Assembly (NCBI GenBank): GCA_043808235.1 | Contig: JAZDFC010000070.1 | Location: forward strand, 62,001 to 126,000 | Reading direction: 5' to 3' | DNA from: JAZDFC01 sp043808235 | Lineage (GTDB): Bacteria; Bacteroidota; Ignavibacteria; Ignavibacteriales; Melioribacteraceae | DNA length: 64,000 nucleotides | Shown: piece after piece, positions 33,665-42,278 of the stretch | How positions within the stretch are numbered: the stretch's first letter is position 1 | Layout: every line of letters begins with the position of its first letter | Translations under genes and position numbers: made by a program | The notes under the pieces: model-generated | What the model saw: the letters and a program-made list of their open reading frames with translations, nothing else | Told to the model about the DNA's origin: nothing | Databases searched by the model: none

Positions 33665-34837
33665 TTGCACTTAAAAAAAACAGATATATTGAATTTCCAA
33701 TTAGTAAAAACAGATAATAATTCCAAAGCCCGCGCGGGACTCATTCAAACAGACCATGGAATGATTGAGACCCCGATTTTTATGCCGGTCGGTACGCAAG
33801 GTACTGTTAAAGCAGTAACTCCGAGAGTATTAAACGATGATGTTAAAGCACAGATAATTTTATCGAATACTTATCATCTTTATCTTCGACCGGGAACAGA
33901 AATTATTGAGCAAGCTGGCGGGCTGCATAAATTTATGAATTGGAATTCTCCAATTTTGACTGACAGCGGCGGATTCCAGATTTACAGTTTAACGGAGCTA
34001 AGGAAACTAAAAGATGATGGAGTAGAATTCCGTTCGCATCTTGACGGATCGAAGCATTTCTTTTCACCGGAGAAAGTAATCGGGATTCAACGCAGCATTG
34101 GATCGGATATTATGATGCCTTTAGATGAATGCACACCTTATCCGTGCGATTTTGAATACGCAAAAAAATCCAGGGAGCTTACATCGAGATGGGCATATTT
34201 GAACAAAGAAGCATTTGAGAACTCTGTTCCTTTGTACGGTCATAACCAATATTTATTCGGCATTATTCAGGGTAGTGTTTATAAAGAATTGCGCGAGGCT
34301 TCAGCAAAGGATTTATTGTCAATCGGATTTGACGGTTACTCAATTGGGGGGTTAGCGGTTGGCGAACCGGCGGAAGAAATGTACGATATTGTTAACTTCA
34401 CAACCGATTTAATCCCCAAAGAAAAGCCGCGTTATTTGATGGGAGTCGGACGACCTGAAAATATTCTTGAATCGATTGAAAGAGGAATCGATTTGTTTGA
34501 TTGTGTAATGCCGACCCGTAACGCTCGTAACGCATATTTATTTACCTCGGAAGGGATTGTCACAATCCGAAATGCAACTTATAAAAGTGATTTTTCTCCT
34601 CTTGATCCTGCTTGTGGATGCTACACATGCAAAAATTTCACACGTTCATATTTGAGACATCTCTTTAATTCCAATGAGATACTGGCGCTGGAATTATCTA
34701 CTACACATAATCTAACTTTTTATTTAGATTTGGTGAGGGAAGCCAGAAAAAAAATTATTGACGGCTCCTTTTTAGAATGGAAAAATAAAATTATAAATAA
34801 ATTATCAATCAACATTAATTCAATAACGGAGGTTTAA
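33665..34837 (+). CDS. tgt: tRNA-guanine(34) transglycosylase
   Basis: The 390-codon frame encodes Tgt: GLIQTDHGMIETPIFMPVGT with QGTVKAV, SNTYHLYLRPG, LTDSGGFQIYSL (catalytic-pocket Asp100), GGLAVGEPAEEM and the nucleophile region DLFDCVMPTRNARNA. The zinc site CGCYTCKNFTRSYLRH lies near the C-terminus. It exchanges G34 for preQ1 in GUN-anticodon tRNAs. There is no ATG start: TTG 33665 or TTG 33689 (giving M-N-F-Q-L-V) are candidates, and comparison with family starts favours the second. The next gene, yajC, starts right after the stop, the classic tgt-yajC arrangement. Confidence 0.96.
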   Translation: MHLKKTDILNFQLVKTDNNSKARAGLIQTDHGMIETPIFMPVGTQGTVKAVTPRVLNDDVKAQIILSNTYHLYLRPGTEIIEQAGGLHKFMNWNSPILTDSGGFQIYSLTELRKLKDDGVEFRSHLDGSKHFFSPEKVIGIQRSIGSDIMMPLDECTPYPCDFEYAKKSRELTSRWAYLNKEAFENSVPLYGHNQYLFGIIQGSVYKELREASAKDLLSIGFDGYSIGGLAVGEPAEEMYDIVNFTTDLIPKEKPRYLMGVGRPENILESIERGIDLFDCVMPTRNARNAYLFTSEGIVTIRNATYKSDFSPLDPACGCYTCKNFTRSYLRHLFNSNEILALELSTTHNLTFYLDLVREARKKIIDGSFLEWKNKIINKLSININSITEV

Positions 34838-35161
34838 GTGGATTTTTTAATAGCCATGGCCCCACAAGGTGGAGAAGGTGGCGGCGGCGGAATGATCAGT
34901 ACGCTAATTATGTTCGGCGCTATCTTTGCCATTTTTTATTTTATGATTATTCGTCCCCAGCAAAAGAAAGCTAAAGAAAGAGAGAAGCTGCTTTCAAATC
35001 TTAAGAAAGGCGATAAAGTTGTAACGAGCGGCGGAGTTCATGGTACAATTGCCGGACTCGAAGAAAAAACTTGTCTTCTCGATGTCGGTAACAATGTAAA
35101 AATGAAAATGGAACGTTCTGCAATAAACATTGTTCTTCAGTCAAAAGAAGAAGATGCTTAA
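34838..35161 (+). CDS. yajC: Preprotein translocase accessory subunit YajC
   Basis: GTG 34838 directly follows the tgt stop and has GGAGG just upstream. The 107-residue protein has one transmembrane helix (MISTLIMFGAIFAIFYFMII) followed by RPQQKKAKEREKLLSNLKKG and DKVVTSGGVHGTIAGLEE, the YajC signature. A glycine-rich GGEGGGGG precedes the helix. It associates with SecDF-SecYEG in the inner membrane. A strong terminator follows. Confidence 0.96.
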   Translation: MDFLIAMAPQGGEGGGGGMISTLIMFGAIFAIFYFMIIRPQQKKAKEREKLLSNLKKGDKVVTSGGVHGTIAGLEEKTCLLDVGNNVKMKMERSAINIVLQSKEEDA

Positions 35162-35169
35162 TAGTTATA

Positions 35170-35198
35170 AGAGAGACTTTAATAGTCTCTCTTTTTTT
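35170..35198 (+). terminator. Rho-independent terminator after yajC
   Basis: AGAGAGACT (35170-35178) and AGTCTCTCT (35184-35192) form a perfect 9-bp stem with loop TTAAT, followed by a T-run to 35198. Confidence 0.92.
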
Positions 35199-35256
35199 AC
35201 CCGGATCGTTTGATTCAGATTTTGCTAAAGTATGAATTTAAAAAAAATTAAAGGGA

Positions 35257-36573
35257 ATGGACGTGGTAATCCGAAAGTTATTTTTGATTCTCCTTTTTCT
35301 CTCGTCGTTAATTGTTGCGCAGAAAAAAGTGTATATCTGCGATATCGCAGGCGAAATCGATCTCGGACTTGCACCTTATGTTAAGCGACTAATTTCCGAG
35401 GCCGAAGAAAATCATGCTTCGGCGATTATATTCAAGATAAATACTTTCGGCGGCAGGGTTGACGCGGCTACTCAAATCAAGGATGCTATACTAAACAGTA
35501 AAATAAAAACAATTGCCTTTATTGATAAAAGAGCAATTTCAGCCGGTTCGCTTATCGCCCTTTCATGCAATCAAATTGTAATGGTGCCGGGCGCATCCAT
35601 GGGCGCCACAACTGTTGTAGATCAGACAGGATTAAAACAAAGTGAGAAAGCCCAATCATACATGCGCTCGGAGATGCGAGCCACAGCCGAGAAAAATGGG
35701 AGACGAACCGATATTGCCGAGGGTATGGTGGATGAAAGAATTGTAGTTGAGGGATTAGTCGATAGTACAAAACTTATAACACTTACATCAGAAGAAGCGT
35801 TAAAATGGGGCATGGCGGATTGTATTCTCGGTTCTATCAGTGAAGTTTTAACAAAATACGAATTAGGCAATGCCGATATAATAAATCTTAAAGAAAACTG
35901 GGCAGAAAATATTGTTCGTTTTTTAAATAATCCTATAATCTCGTCGTTATTGATTATGATTGGATTGGTTGGCTTATTCACGGAAATAAAAACTCCCGGA
36001 TGGGGTTTGCCCGGAACTGCTGCAGTAATTGCGTTGGCATTATTTTTTGGCTCCGGTTATATTCTTGAGATTGCCTCGGCTATTGAAATTATACTTTTTA
36101 TCGGGGGAGTAATATTGTTAATAGTAGAAATATTTTTTATCCCCGGTTTCGGAGTTTTTGGAATAGTTGGAATAATTATGATGATTGCCGGATTATTTCT
36201 TGGCCTTGTTTCTGATTTTGAAATGACTGATTTTGGATTTCTCTCCGGGGCAATTATTCAACTTGCACTTACATTTGTTGGAACCGGTGTTATAGTTTTC
36301 TTTCTTTCAAGATTTTTACCGAAAACGAATGTTTGGAACCGTTTGATATTACGCGACAATTTAACATCGACTTCGGGTTACACTTCAAACGATAGTGTTA
36401 AATTACTTGTCGGAAAAACGGGAACGGCATTCACTGATTTAAGACCAGCTGGAACCGCAATAATTGACGGACAAAGAATTGATGTTGTAACTCAGGGCGA
36501 TTACATAAAAGTCGGTACACCTGTTAAAATTATTGCCGAAGATGGTTCGAAAGTAGTTGTGGAAAGAAGTTAA
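35257..36573 (+). CDS. NfeD-family membrane protease (ClpP-class)
   Basis: The 438-residue protein starts with a signal/anchor (RKLFLILLFLSSLIVAQ). The ClpP-like serine protease domain includes AIIFKINTFGGRVDAATQI and AISAGSLIALSCNQIVMVPG, with a likely nucleophile Ser near residue 98 (SAGS), and GASMGATTVV. Then come several transmembrane helices (about 225-360) and a C-terminal NfeD OB-fold domain (LLVGKTGTAFTDLRPAGTAI, VVTQGDYIKVGTPVKII). Full-length members of this type (PH1510-like) cleave stomatin C-termini. No stomatin gene is adjacent here. GTG/ATG choices near the start do not change the signal peptide. Confidence 0.92.
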   Translation: MDVVIRKLFLILLFLSSLIVAQKKVYICDIAGEIDLGLAPYVKRLISEAEENHASAIIFKINTFGGRVDAATQIKDAILNSKIKTIAFIDKRAISAGSLIALSCNQIVMVPGASMGATTVVDQTGLKQSEKAQSYMRSEMRATAEKNGRRTDIAEGMVDERIVVEGLVDSTKLITLTSEEALKWGMADCILGSISEVLTKYELGNADIINLKENWAENIVRFLNNPIISSLLIMIGLVGLFTEIKTPGWGLPGTAAVIALALFFGSGYILEIASAIEIILFIGGVILLIVEIFFIPGFGVFGIVGIIMMIAGLFLGLVSDFEMTDFGFLSGAIIQLALTFVGTGVIVFFLSRFLPKTNVWNRLILRDNLTSTSGYTSNDSVKLLVGKTGTAFTDLRPAGTAIIDGQRIDVVTQGDYIKVGTPVKIIAEDGSKVVVERS

Positions 36574-36580
36574 GATTCTT

Positions 36581-36620
36581 AAAAAACTCCGGCTTTATCA
36601 GTGATTGATAAAACCGGAGT
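36581..36620 (-). terminator. Terminator in the convergent gap (mainly for the minus-strand lipoprotein)
   Basis: ACTCCGGCTTTATCA (36586-36600) and TGATAAAACCGGAGT (36606-36620) pair with one mismatch. The A-run at 36581-36586 becomes a T-run on the minus strand, fitting the gene at 36636-37664. It may also serve the plus strand weakly. Confidence 0.8.
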
Positions 36621-36635
36621 AACCCAAATTTCCTA

Positions 36636-37664
36636 TTATAATAATGTTATCGAATTCTCGGTTGTAAATGTAGTTACTTTATTTGCAGTCTTGTCTTTAT
36701 CCTGCGGCAGTGTTGATGTCATTTCAGCTTTCAACTTGAACTGTGTAGTAGTCTTCGAATTTTGAACTAATCCTTTTGATAAATTATAACGAATTATTCC
36801 GCTGCCGGTTACTTCGGGTTTACTGAAGTGATATTTTATACCCTGGTCGTCGAAATCAGTTTTCCCGGTCCATGTCATCGAAAGCGATGCATCTATTTTT
36901 GCAATATCATCGTCATCAAGTTTTTCTTTCCCTATCACTTTGAAAGCAGCTTTGTTGTTAATTTGAAACATTACTAAATTTGATGGGAAACTAAAATACC
37001 ATGGTTCGTTCAAGGCTACCGGTTGTGATGGGATCAATCGGAACAAATGCTGAGTCATCGGCATGATTGCATTTTGAGTTAAATCTTCTTCGATCATTTT
37101 TTTCTGCTCGGCTGTTACTGAATCCTGAAGATTGTTTTCCGTTAACATTTTGTCAACCGCTTTATTTAATCCGGTTACTTTCAACACAAGTCCTGTCGGC
37201 GACAATTCCATATTGAATGGAGAATTGACGATAGCCTCGTAATTCATAAAAAATTGTTTTTCCATTGGATTCAATTTTTTACCGGTTTTATACGTCAACT
37301 TTTTATCGTTCTCATTCAGTTCAACCGCCGCTGATTTTATAACAGCGCGCAAATTTGTAATAGTATCTTTTTTGGCCATCACTTCTATATCAATTTCATA
37401 AGTAATCTTTTGCCTTACTGTGATGCTTATTGTCGTATCAATAGTCAACGTTTCATTTTTTGTACTGATGGAAGTAAATGAGTAGGAAAATTTATCTCCT
37501 TTATCCATCTTATATTGTAATGAAAATTTATCATCCGGCGAAGTTTCAACCTGCTCGTACGAACTTTCATCGGCGCCGCTACCTTTTTTCTCAGTTTTTT
37601 TATCGCCTCCACCGCAGCCGTATAATGCTATTAGCGCAAACACTATCAAAAATATTTTCTTCAT
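36636..37664 (-). CDS. DUF6263-like lipoprotein
   Basis: The 342-residue lipoprotein has signal KKIFLIVFALIALYGC (lipobox LYGC), a Gly/Lys-rich linker and a long beta-rich mature domain (FSLQYKMDKGDKFSYSFTSI, LSPTGLVLKVTGLNKAVDKM, LPQDKDKTANKVTTFTTENS). The 'Y.....G..y.y......' start and 'v...G.v..v.g.....' centre resemble the DUF6263 family common in Bacteroidota. It is probably anchored in the outer membrane; function unknown. The NamZ gene lies immediately upstream (11 bp), so the two may be co-transcribed. Confidence 0.75.
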   Translation of the reverse strand: MKKIFLIVFALIALYGCGGGDKKTEKKGSGADESSYEQVETSPDDKFSLQYKMDKGDKFSYSFTSISTKNETLTIDTTISITVRQKITYEIDIEVMAKKDTITNLRAVIKSAAVELNENDKKLTYKTGKKLNPMEKQFFMNYEAIVNSPFNMELSPTGLVLKVTGLNKAVDKMLTENNLQDSVTAEQKKMIEEDLTQNAIMPMTQHLFRLIPSQPVALNEPWYFSFPSNLVMFQINNKAAFKVIGKEKLDDDDIAKIDASLSMTWTGKTDFDDQGIKYHFSKPEVTGSGIIRYNLSKGLVQNSKTTTQFKLKAEMTSTLPQDKDKTANKVTTFTTENSITLL

Positions 37665-37675
37665 CTGATTTCCTT

Positions 37676-38935
37676 TTAATAAATTAAATAACTTTTTCTT
37701 TCGGTAACAAATTTATTCAATTCCTCCTTCCATTGCCCGATTATTTCGTCCGCTGTCTTTCCTTCGAGAATCATTTTTCGGATTGAAGAATCGCCAGTTA
37801 ATAAGTCGAACAGGGAAGAATTGATTTGAAATTCCCCCGGATAAAAACTGTGAAGTGTGCATAGTATTTCAATCCCGCATTCAACCGGGCGAAAAATCTT
37901 TTTGTCTGTAATCTTTATACTGACACCATAACATTTCTGTCCTTCGAATTTGGGAGTGACTGCGGTTCCCGGAATACTTTTAGGTGAAAACTCACAAGGA
38001 GAAAATTTTACTCCGGGAATATTTTTAGAATTCAATGTTAGTGCAAATTCTGCATCATTAATAAACGGAGCGCCAATAGTTAAAAATGGCATGTTAGTTC
38101 CTCTCCCTTCGGAAATATTTGTGCCTTCAATCAAAGCAGTTCCGGGAAATATAATTGCTGTCTCAGGTGTAGTTATATTTGGCGAAGGTTTTATCCAGGT
38201 GAGGTTGCAGTCGTCAAAAAAATATTCGCGTTTCCAATTCTGCATTTTGATTATACTCAAATCTGCTTTGATATTTTTCTTGAAAAAAATCATTTCGTTG
38301 AACATCATCGCTAATTCTCCGGCGGTCATTCCATAAATTAATGGGATTTCAGCAATGCCAATAAAAGATTTATTTTCACTTTGGAGCATGGGACCGCTTA
38401 CATTCAAACCGCCGATTGGATTCGGTCGATCCAAAATTATTATCGGAATTTTTAGCTCAGCTGCTGATTCAGTTACATGATATAACGTGGAGATATATGT
38501 ATAAAATCTCGCACCAACATCCTGAAGATCGAAGAGAATGATATCAATTCCTCGAAGCATTTTTTTCGTAGGTTTTTTCACATTACCGTGCAGTGAAAAA
38601 ACCGGAATGCCAGAATAAAAATATTTTCCATTAATAATTTCTCCGGCTTCCGAGTCGCCATTTATTCCATGTTCAGGACTAAACAACGCCTTAATTTTTA
38701 CTCCCGGAATTTGCAGAAGCGTATCTATCAAAAGTTTTCCATTTCGCAGTACTGAAGTTTGATTCACTACCAAACCAATTCTCTTTCCACTAATTTGATC
38801 GAGATTGTTCGATATCAAAACATCAGCGCCGCAATAAACCGGCAGTTGGTTTTCATTTTGCTGCGGCAGAATCATTTTAAATGGAAATAGAAAAATTATA
38901 GTGAAGATTAGAAATATTTTTCTGAATTGCATCAT
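37676..38935 (-). CDS. NamZ/DUF1343-family exo-beta-N-acetylmuramidase
   Basis: The 419-residue secreted protein has a signal segment (FRKIFLIFTIIFLFPFKM). The DUF1343 hallmarks are all present: GKRIGLVVNQTSVLRNGKLL, ALFSPEHGINGDSEAGEII with the active-site-region EHG, DIILFDLQDVGARFYTYIST, IILDRPNPIGGLNVSGPML and EGTNISEGRGTNMPFLTIGA. NamZ enzymes remove MurNAc from the non-reducing end of peptidoglycan fragments and are used in muropeptide recycling. The end VTPKFEGQKCYGVSIKITD fits the C-terminal domain. Confidence 0.9.
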   Translation of the reverse strand: MMQFRKIFLIFTIIFLFPFKMILPQQNENQLPVYCGADVLISNNLDQISGKRIGLVVNQTSVLRNGKLLIDTLLQIPGVKIKALFSPEHGINGDSEAGEIINGKYFYSGIPVFSLHGNVKKPTKKMLRGIDIILFDLQDVGARFYTYISTLYHVTESAAELKIPIIILDRPNPIGGLNVSGPMLQSENKSFIGIAEIPLIYGMTAGELAMMFNEMIFFKKNIKADLSIIKMQNWKREYFFDDCNLTWIKPSPNITTPETAIIFPGTALIEGTNISEGRGTNMPFLTIGAPFINDAEFALTLNSKNIPGVKFSPCEFSPKSIPGTAVTPKFEGQKCYGVSIKITDKKIFRPVECGIEILCTLHSFYPGEFQINSSLFDLLTGDSSIRKMILEGKTADEIIGQWKEELNKFVTERKSYLIY

Positions 38936-38945
38936 TAAAAGAAAA

Positions 38946-38980
38946 GGCTAATTAATCGAAAACATAATTATTAATTAGCC
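38946..38980 (-). terminator. Terminator after ndk (minus strand)
   Basis: GGCTAATTAAT (38946-38956) and ATTAATTAGCC (38970-38980) form a perfect 11-bp stem with a 13-nt loop. On the minus strand the stem is followed by TTTTCTTTT. Confidence 0.75.
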
Positions 38981-38994
38981 TATAAATTTTAGAA

Positions 38995-39432
38995 TTAGTT
39001 TTTAAATCCGGTATTCTCAAGCATTTCTTTACGGGAGAAGAAATGAGAAATTTCCTTCGCAGCATTTTCATCCGAATCGGAACCGTGAACGATATTTTCT
39101 TGAATACTATCTGCATACAATTTTCTAATTGTACCGTCGGCAGCTTTAGCCGGATCGGTAGCGCCGATAAGTTTTCTGAATTCTTCAACGGCGTTTTCTT
39201 TTTCAAGCGCAATCGGGACACACGGCCCCGAAGTCATGTATTCAATCAATCCATCAAAAAATGGTTTTCCGGTGTGTACTTCATAAAATCTTTTTGCAGA
39301 ATCGGCAGTTAACCGAACCATTTTCATCGCGTTTATTTTAAATCCCGCATCCTGAAAGTGTGAAATAACTTTTCCAATCAAATTTTTCCGTACACAATCG
39401 GGTTTAAGAATTGCTAGTGTTTTATTGCTCAA
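38995..39432 (-). CDS. ndk: Nucleoside diphosphate kinase
   Basis: The 145-residue enzyme has the N-terminal KTLAILKPDCVRKNLIGKV, the substrate loop ATDPAKAADGTIRKLYADS and the catalytic NIVHGSDSDE with phospho-His116. It equilibrates NTP and NDP pools. The gene lies 20 bp after sucD on the minus strand, so the two are probably co-transcribed, which would link substrate-level GTP/ATP formation with nucleotide exchange. Confidence 0.97.
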   Translation of the reverse strand: MSNKTLAILKPDCVRKNLIGKVISHFQDAGFKINAMKMVRLTADSAKRFYEVHTGKPFFDGLIEYMTSGPCVPIALEKENAVEEFRKLIGATDPAKAADGTIRKLYADSIQENIVHGSDSDENAAKEISHFFSRKEMLENTGFKN

Positions 39433-39452
39433 AATAATTCTCCTTTAGAATT

Positions 39453-40442
39453 CTATTTTTTCTTTTTAGTTGCTTTAATAACTTTTTTTGGGGCGACTTT
39501 AACAACTTTCTTTTTAACTGGTGAAGCAACTTTCTTTACAGACTTTATAACTTTAGGAACTTTCAAACTTAGTTTCTCCAAAGCCTTTTTCATTGTAACT
39601 CCAATTTCAGCAGGGCTTTCAACAACATAGATTCCGGCTTTTTTCATCGCAGCCATTTTCTCGGCAGCAGTTCCTTTTCCACCTGAAATTATTGCACCTG
39701 CATGACCCATCCTTCGTCCCGGAGGCGCTGTTCTTCCGGCAATAAATCCCACAACTGGTTTTGTAACGTTCTTTTTAATGAATGCTGCAGCTTCTTCTTC
39801 GGCGCTGCCGCCGATTTCGCCAATCATTACAATTCCTTCTGTTCCGGGATCATCGTTAAATAATTTTATTATATCTAAAAATTTTGAACCAATAACCGGA
39901 TCGCCGCCGATTCCAACACAAGTTGATTGCCCGATATTCAAATCGGATAATTGTTTGACTGCCTCGTAAGTTAACGTTCCGCTGCGGGAAACAACGCCGA
40001 CTTTTCCTTTTTTATGAATGAATCCCGGCATAATACCGATCTTCGCTTTCCCCGGTGAAATTATGCCAGGGCAATTTGGTCCAATCAATCGAATATTTTT
40101 ATCCCGAATTACATTATAGACATTTACCATATCTCTCGTTGGAATACCTTCGGTGATGCAGACAATTAATTTTATACCGGCATTGGCAGCTTCGAGGATT
40201 GCATCTGCTGCGAATGCCGGTGGAACGAAAATGGCTGACGCTTCCGCTTTTGTATTTTTAACAGCATCGGCTACTGTATTAAAGACCGGTATGCCAAGCG
40301 TTTCGGTTCCGCCCTTGCCTGGTGTAACGCCGGCAACAACTCTTGTTCCGTAATCAATCATTTGTTGCGTATGATATGAACCTTCGCTGCCGGTAATTCC
40401 TTGTACAACTACTCTTGTTTTATTATCAAGAAGAATACTCAT
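39453..40442 (-). CDS. sucD: Succinyl-CoA ligase alpha subunit with lysine-rich C-terminal tail
   Basis: Residues 1-290 are a standard SucD: VVVQGITGSEGSYHTQQMID (CoA-binding fold), GPNCPGIISPGKAKIGIMPG, and the phospho-His loop RMGHAGAIISGGKGTA with H247. With SucB/C it makes ATP or GTP from succinyl-CoA in the TCA cycle. The usual C-terminus is extended by about 38 residues rich in Lys, Val, Ala and Pro (KVPKVIKSVKKVASPVKK, KVAPKKVIKATKKKK), similar to histone H1-like tails. The tail is in frame with no sign of frameshift. No sucC is adjacent; ndk follows. Confidence 0.95.
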   Translation of the reverse strand: MSILLDNKTRVVVQGITGSEGSYHTQQMIDYGTRVVAGVTPGKGGTETLGIPVFNTVADAVKNTKAEASAIFVPPAFAADAILEAANAGIKLIVCITEGIPTRDMVNVYNVIRDKNIRLIGPNCPGIISPGKAKIGIMPGFIHKKGKVGVVSRSGTLTYEAVKQLSDLNIGQSTCVGIGGDPVIGSKFLDIIKLFNDDPGTEGIVMIGEIGGSAEEEAAAFIKKNVTKPVVGFIAGRTAPPGRRMGHAGAIISGGKGTAAEKMAAMKKAGIYVVESPAEIGVTMKKALEKLSLKVPKVIKSVKKVASPVKKKVVKVAPKKVIKATKKKK

Positions 40443-40534
40443 GTTTATTCCCCGGAATTATTAACAATATTTTGTTTGTGTAAAATTAAGAAAGGGTTAC
40501 TAAATAAACTCGAAAAACTTTGGAATCGAAATTG

Positions 40535-40580
40535 AAAATCCAACGCTAAAAGTTATTGCCAATTTCCAGCGTTGGATTTT
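40535..40580 (-). terminator. Terminator between the POT gene and sucD
   Basis: AAAATCCAACGCT (40535-40547) and AGCGTTGGATTTT (40568-40580) form a perfect 13-bp stem with a 20-nt loop. The T-run is part of the stem. It lies just after the stop of the minus-strand transporter gene. Confidence 0.8.
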
Positions 40581-40593
40581 TCAAAAGAAAATT

Positions 40594-41886
40594 TTAATGT
40601 GAGACATTTTTAGGAGCGAGAAATTTATTGTAAAGCATCAAACCGATAATTGTAGCAACTCCTATCAAACTGAAGATTATCCAGAGTGTAGCGGGTTGAT
40701 TCAAATTATCAACAAAGTGAACATATAGGTTCGCGCCAAGTATACTTCCGATCGAACTGCCGAGTACGCCGTAAAGAAAAGAATAACCGAGGTAGAGAGC
40801 CTTTTTATCTTCAGGCGCGATGAGTCCGACGTAACTTATAAATTTGGGATGCGCAGTCATCTCGCCGATTGAGAATACAATTATACCAACCATAAACACC
40901 CAAATGTTAGAAGAGATAGCAAGGATAGCCATTCCAATGGTTCCCATAGAAATACCTGCGATCATTGTCGGCAGCGCTCGTTTATTTTTTACGATGTTCG
41001 AAACCAGGATCTGCAATAGTATTATTGTACCCGCATTAATTACTGTTACGTGTTCAACATCGAATTTCCAGTTCATATTTATTCCTACCAAACCGAGCGC
41101 ACCGTTTACAAAATTATTGAGCGAAGATGCATCAACATATTTTTGAACGTACCACAAAACCGAATCGAACATCTGAAAGTACAATATCCAAAAACCGGAA
41201 TAAACAACAATGAGTCCGATGAAACGAAAATCGGTTAGTACCATTATCATACCTTTTAAAACCTGAATGAGACTCTTTGTACTTTCCGGTTTTTTCGGTT
41301 CCTTGTAAATCAAGTAAGTTGGAATCAGCATTAACGATGTTGCGATTGCAGATGCAAACATTACGTATTGCCAACCAAAAGCATTTTTAAGATAGGGGAC
41401 TAAGATTAACGGGAAAAGAAAAGCGCCGAGGTTAATCGACCAATAAAATATTCCGAAACCGAGTGTGCTGTTGGATTCATTGGTCTCGCGGGCAATTGTA
41501 CCCGATATCATTGGTTTAAAAGCGCCGGCGCCGACTGCCATTATCACGAGGCTACCAAATACGAAAGCGTACTCGGTAGTTTGACTTGTTAAAAAATATC
41601 CGAGTCCGAGAAATATAAAGGCAAATGTAAGTGTTTTTCTGTAACCGAAACGATCGCCAATTGCACCGGATAAAATCGGGAGAAAATACAACAGAGGTTG
41701 AATCACACCTTTGATAGCGCCAACGCTCTCTTTCGAAAAATCTAATTGGTCCGTCATGTAAACGGAAAGAATGCTCATCATTCCGTAATACGAACCTCGC
41801 TCGAAAAACTCCATTACAATTACTGTCCAATAATTTTTGGAAAAGGATTTAAATCCGGCAGGAGAAGGGGATTGAGATTCAGTCAT
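40594..41886 (-). CDS. POT-family proton-dependent peptide transporter
   Basis: The 430-residue, 12-TM MFS protein carries the POT motif EFFERGSYYGM (ExxERxxYY, residues 26-36). Other segments are PILSGAIGDRFGYRKTLTFA, GAFKPMISGTIARETNESNS (a G..KP-like motif) and FGIFYWSINLGAFLFPLILV, which contains the fyWsiNlGa family pattern. It imports di- and tripeptides with protons across the inner membrane; the ligand set is not readable. It is monocistronic, with its own terminator and a 392-bp non-coding region upstream. Confidence 0.92.
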   Translation of the reverse strand: MTESQSPSPAGFKSFSKNYWTVIVMEFFERGSYYGMMSILSVYMTDQLDFSKESVGAIKGVIQPLLYFLPILSGAIGDRFGYRKTLTFAFIFLGLGYFLTSQTTEYAFVFGSLVIMAVGAGAFKPMISGTIARETNESNSTLGFGIFYWSINLGAFLFPLILVPYLKNAFGWQYVMFASAIATSLMLIPTYLIYKEPKKPESTKSLIQVLKGMIMVLTDFRFIGLIVVYSGFWILYFQMFDSVLWYVQKYVDASSLNNFVNGALGLVGINMNWKFDVEHVTVINAGTIILLQILVSNIVKNKRALPTMIAGISMGTIGMAILAISSNIWVFMVGIIVFSIGEMTAHPKFISYVGLIAPEDKKALYLGYSFLYGVLGSSIGSILGANLYVHFVDNLNQPATLWIIFSLIGVATIIGLMLYNKFLAPKNVSH

Positions 41887-42278
41887 GAATACCTCTTGGT
41901 TTACTTTGACGCTGTTACGATTAATTAAAAATTTACCGGCAAAGATAGGAAATATTTTCGTTCGAGCTGTAATTGTTTCTGGATACTGGTTTCTCGATAC
42001 TTGATTCTGGTAAAGGAAAGATGAATATCGAATTATGAATGTTGGATGATGAATTAAAGATATTTTTGAATTACAGTGTTAAATTGCAAACTGCTGGCTA
42101 CTATGGCTCGGCTGTCACGGACCATTCCGTGACAGAAGCAATTTGGTGTTGACGTTAAAATTAAAATCAGTCATGGTGTTGACCATTACTGCCACTTAAC
42201 TTTATACTGGTTCCTTGATTCTCTTGGATTATACTCTATATCGAAACTGCTAACTGCCGACTGCTATCTGCCAGCTAA
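41887..42278. other. Non-coding region with short repeats
   Basis: No gene was found. It contains a perfect hairpin at 42112-42135 (listed separately), a second GTCATGGTGTTGACCATTACTGCC segment related to it, and near-repetitive text such as CTGCTAACTGCCGACTGC and GGTTTCTCGATACTTGATTC. The texture is like the debris at 14552-15125. A promoter for the POT gene should lie at the low-coordinate end but no clear sigma70 or Bacteroidota-type match was seen. Confidence 0.5.
42112..42135. repeat. CTGTCACGG palindrome
   Basis: CTGTCACGG (42112-42120) and CCGTGACAG (42127-42135) form a perfect 9-bp stem with loop ACCATT. The right part, ACCATTCCGTGACAGA, recurs exactly at 13502-13517 in the decayed region, and related CTGTCATGG/ATGGCAG text lies near 14912-14932. 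Confidence 0.6.

Noticed and set aside
41887..42278. Possible tRNA or small RNA gene in the gene-free gap
   Set aside because: No cloverleaf, TPsiC-like GGTTCGA segment or strong promoter/terminator pair was found.
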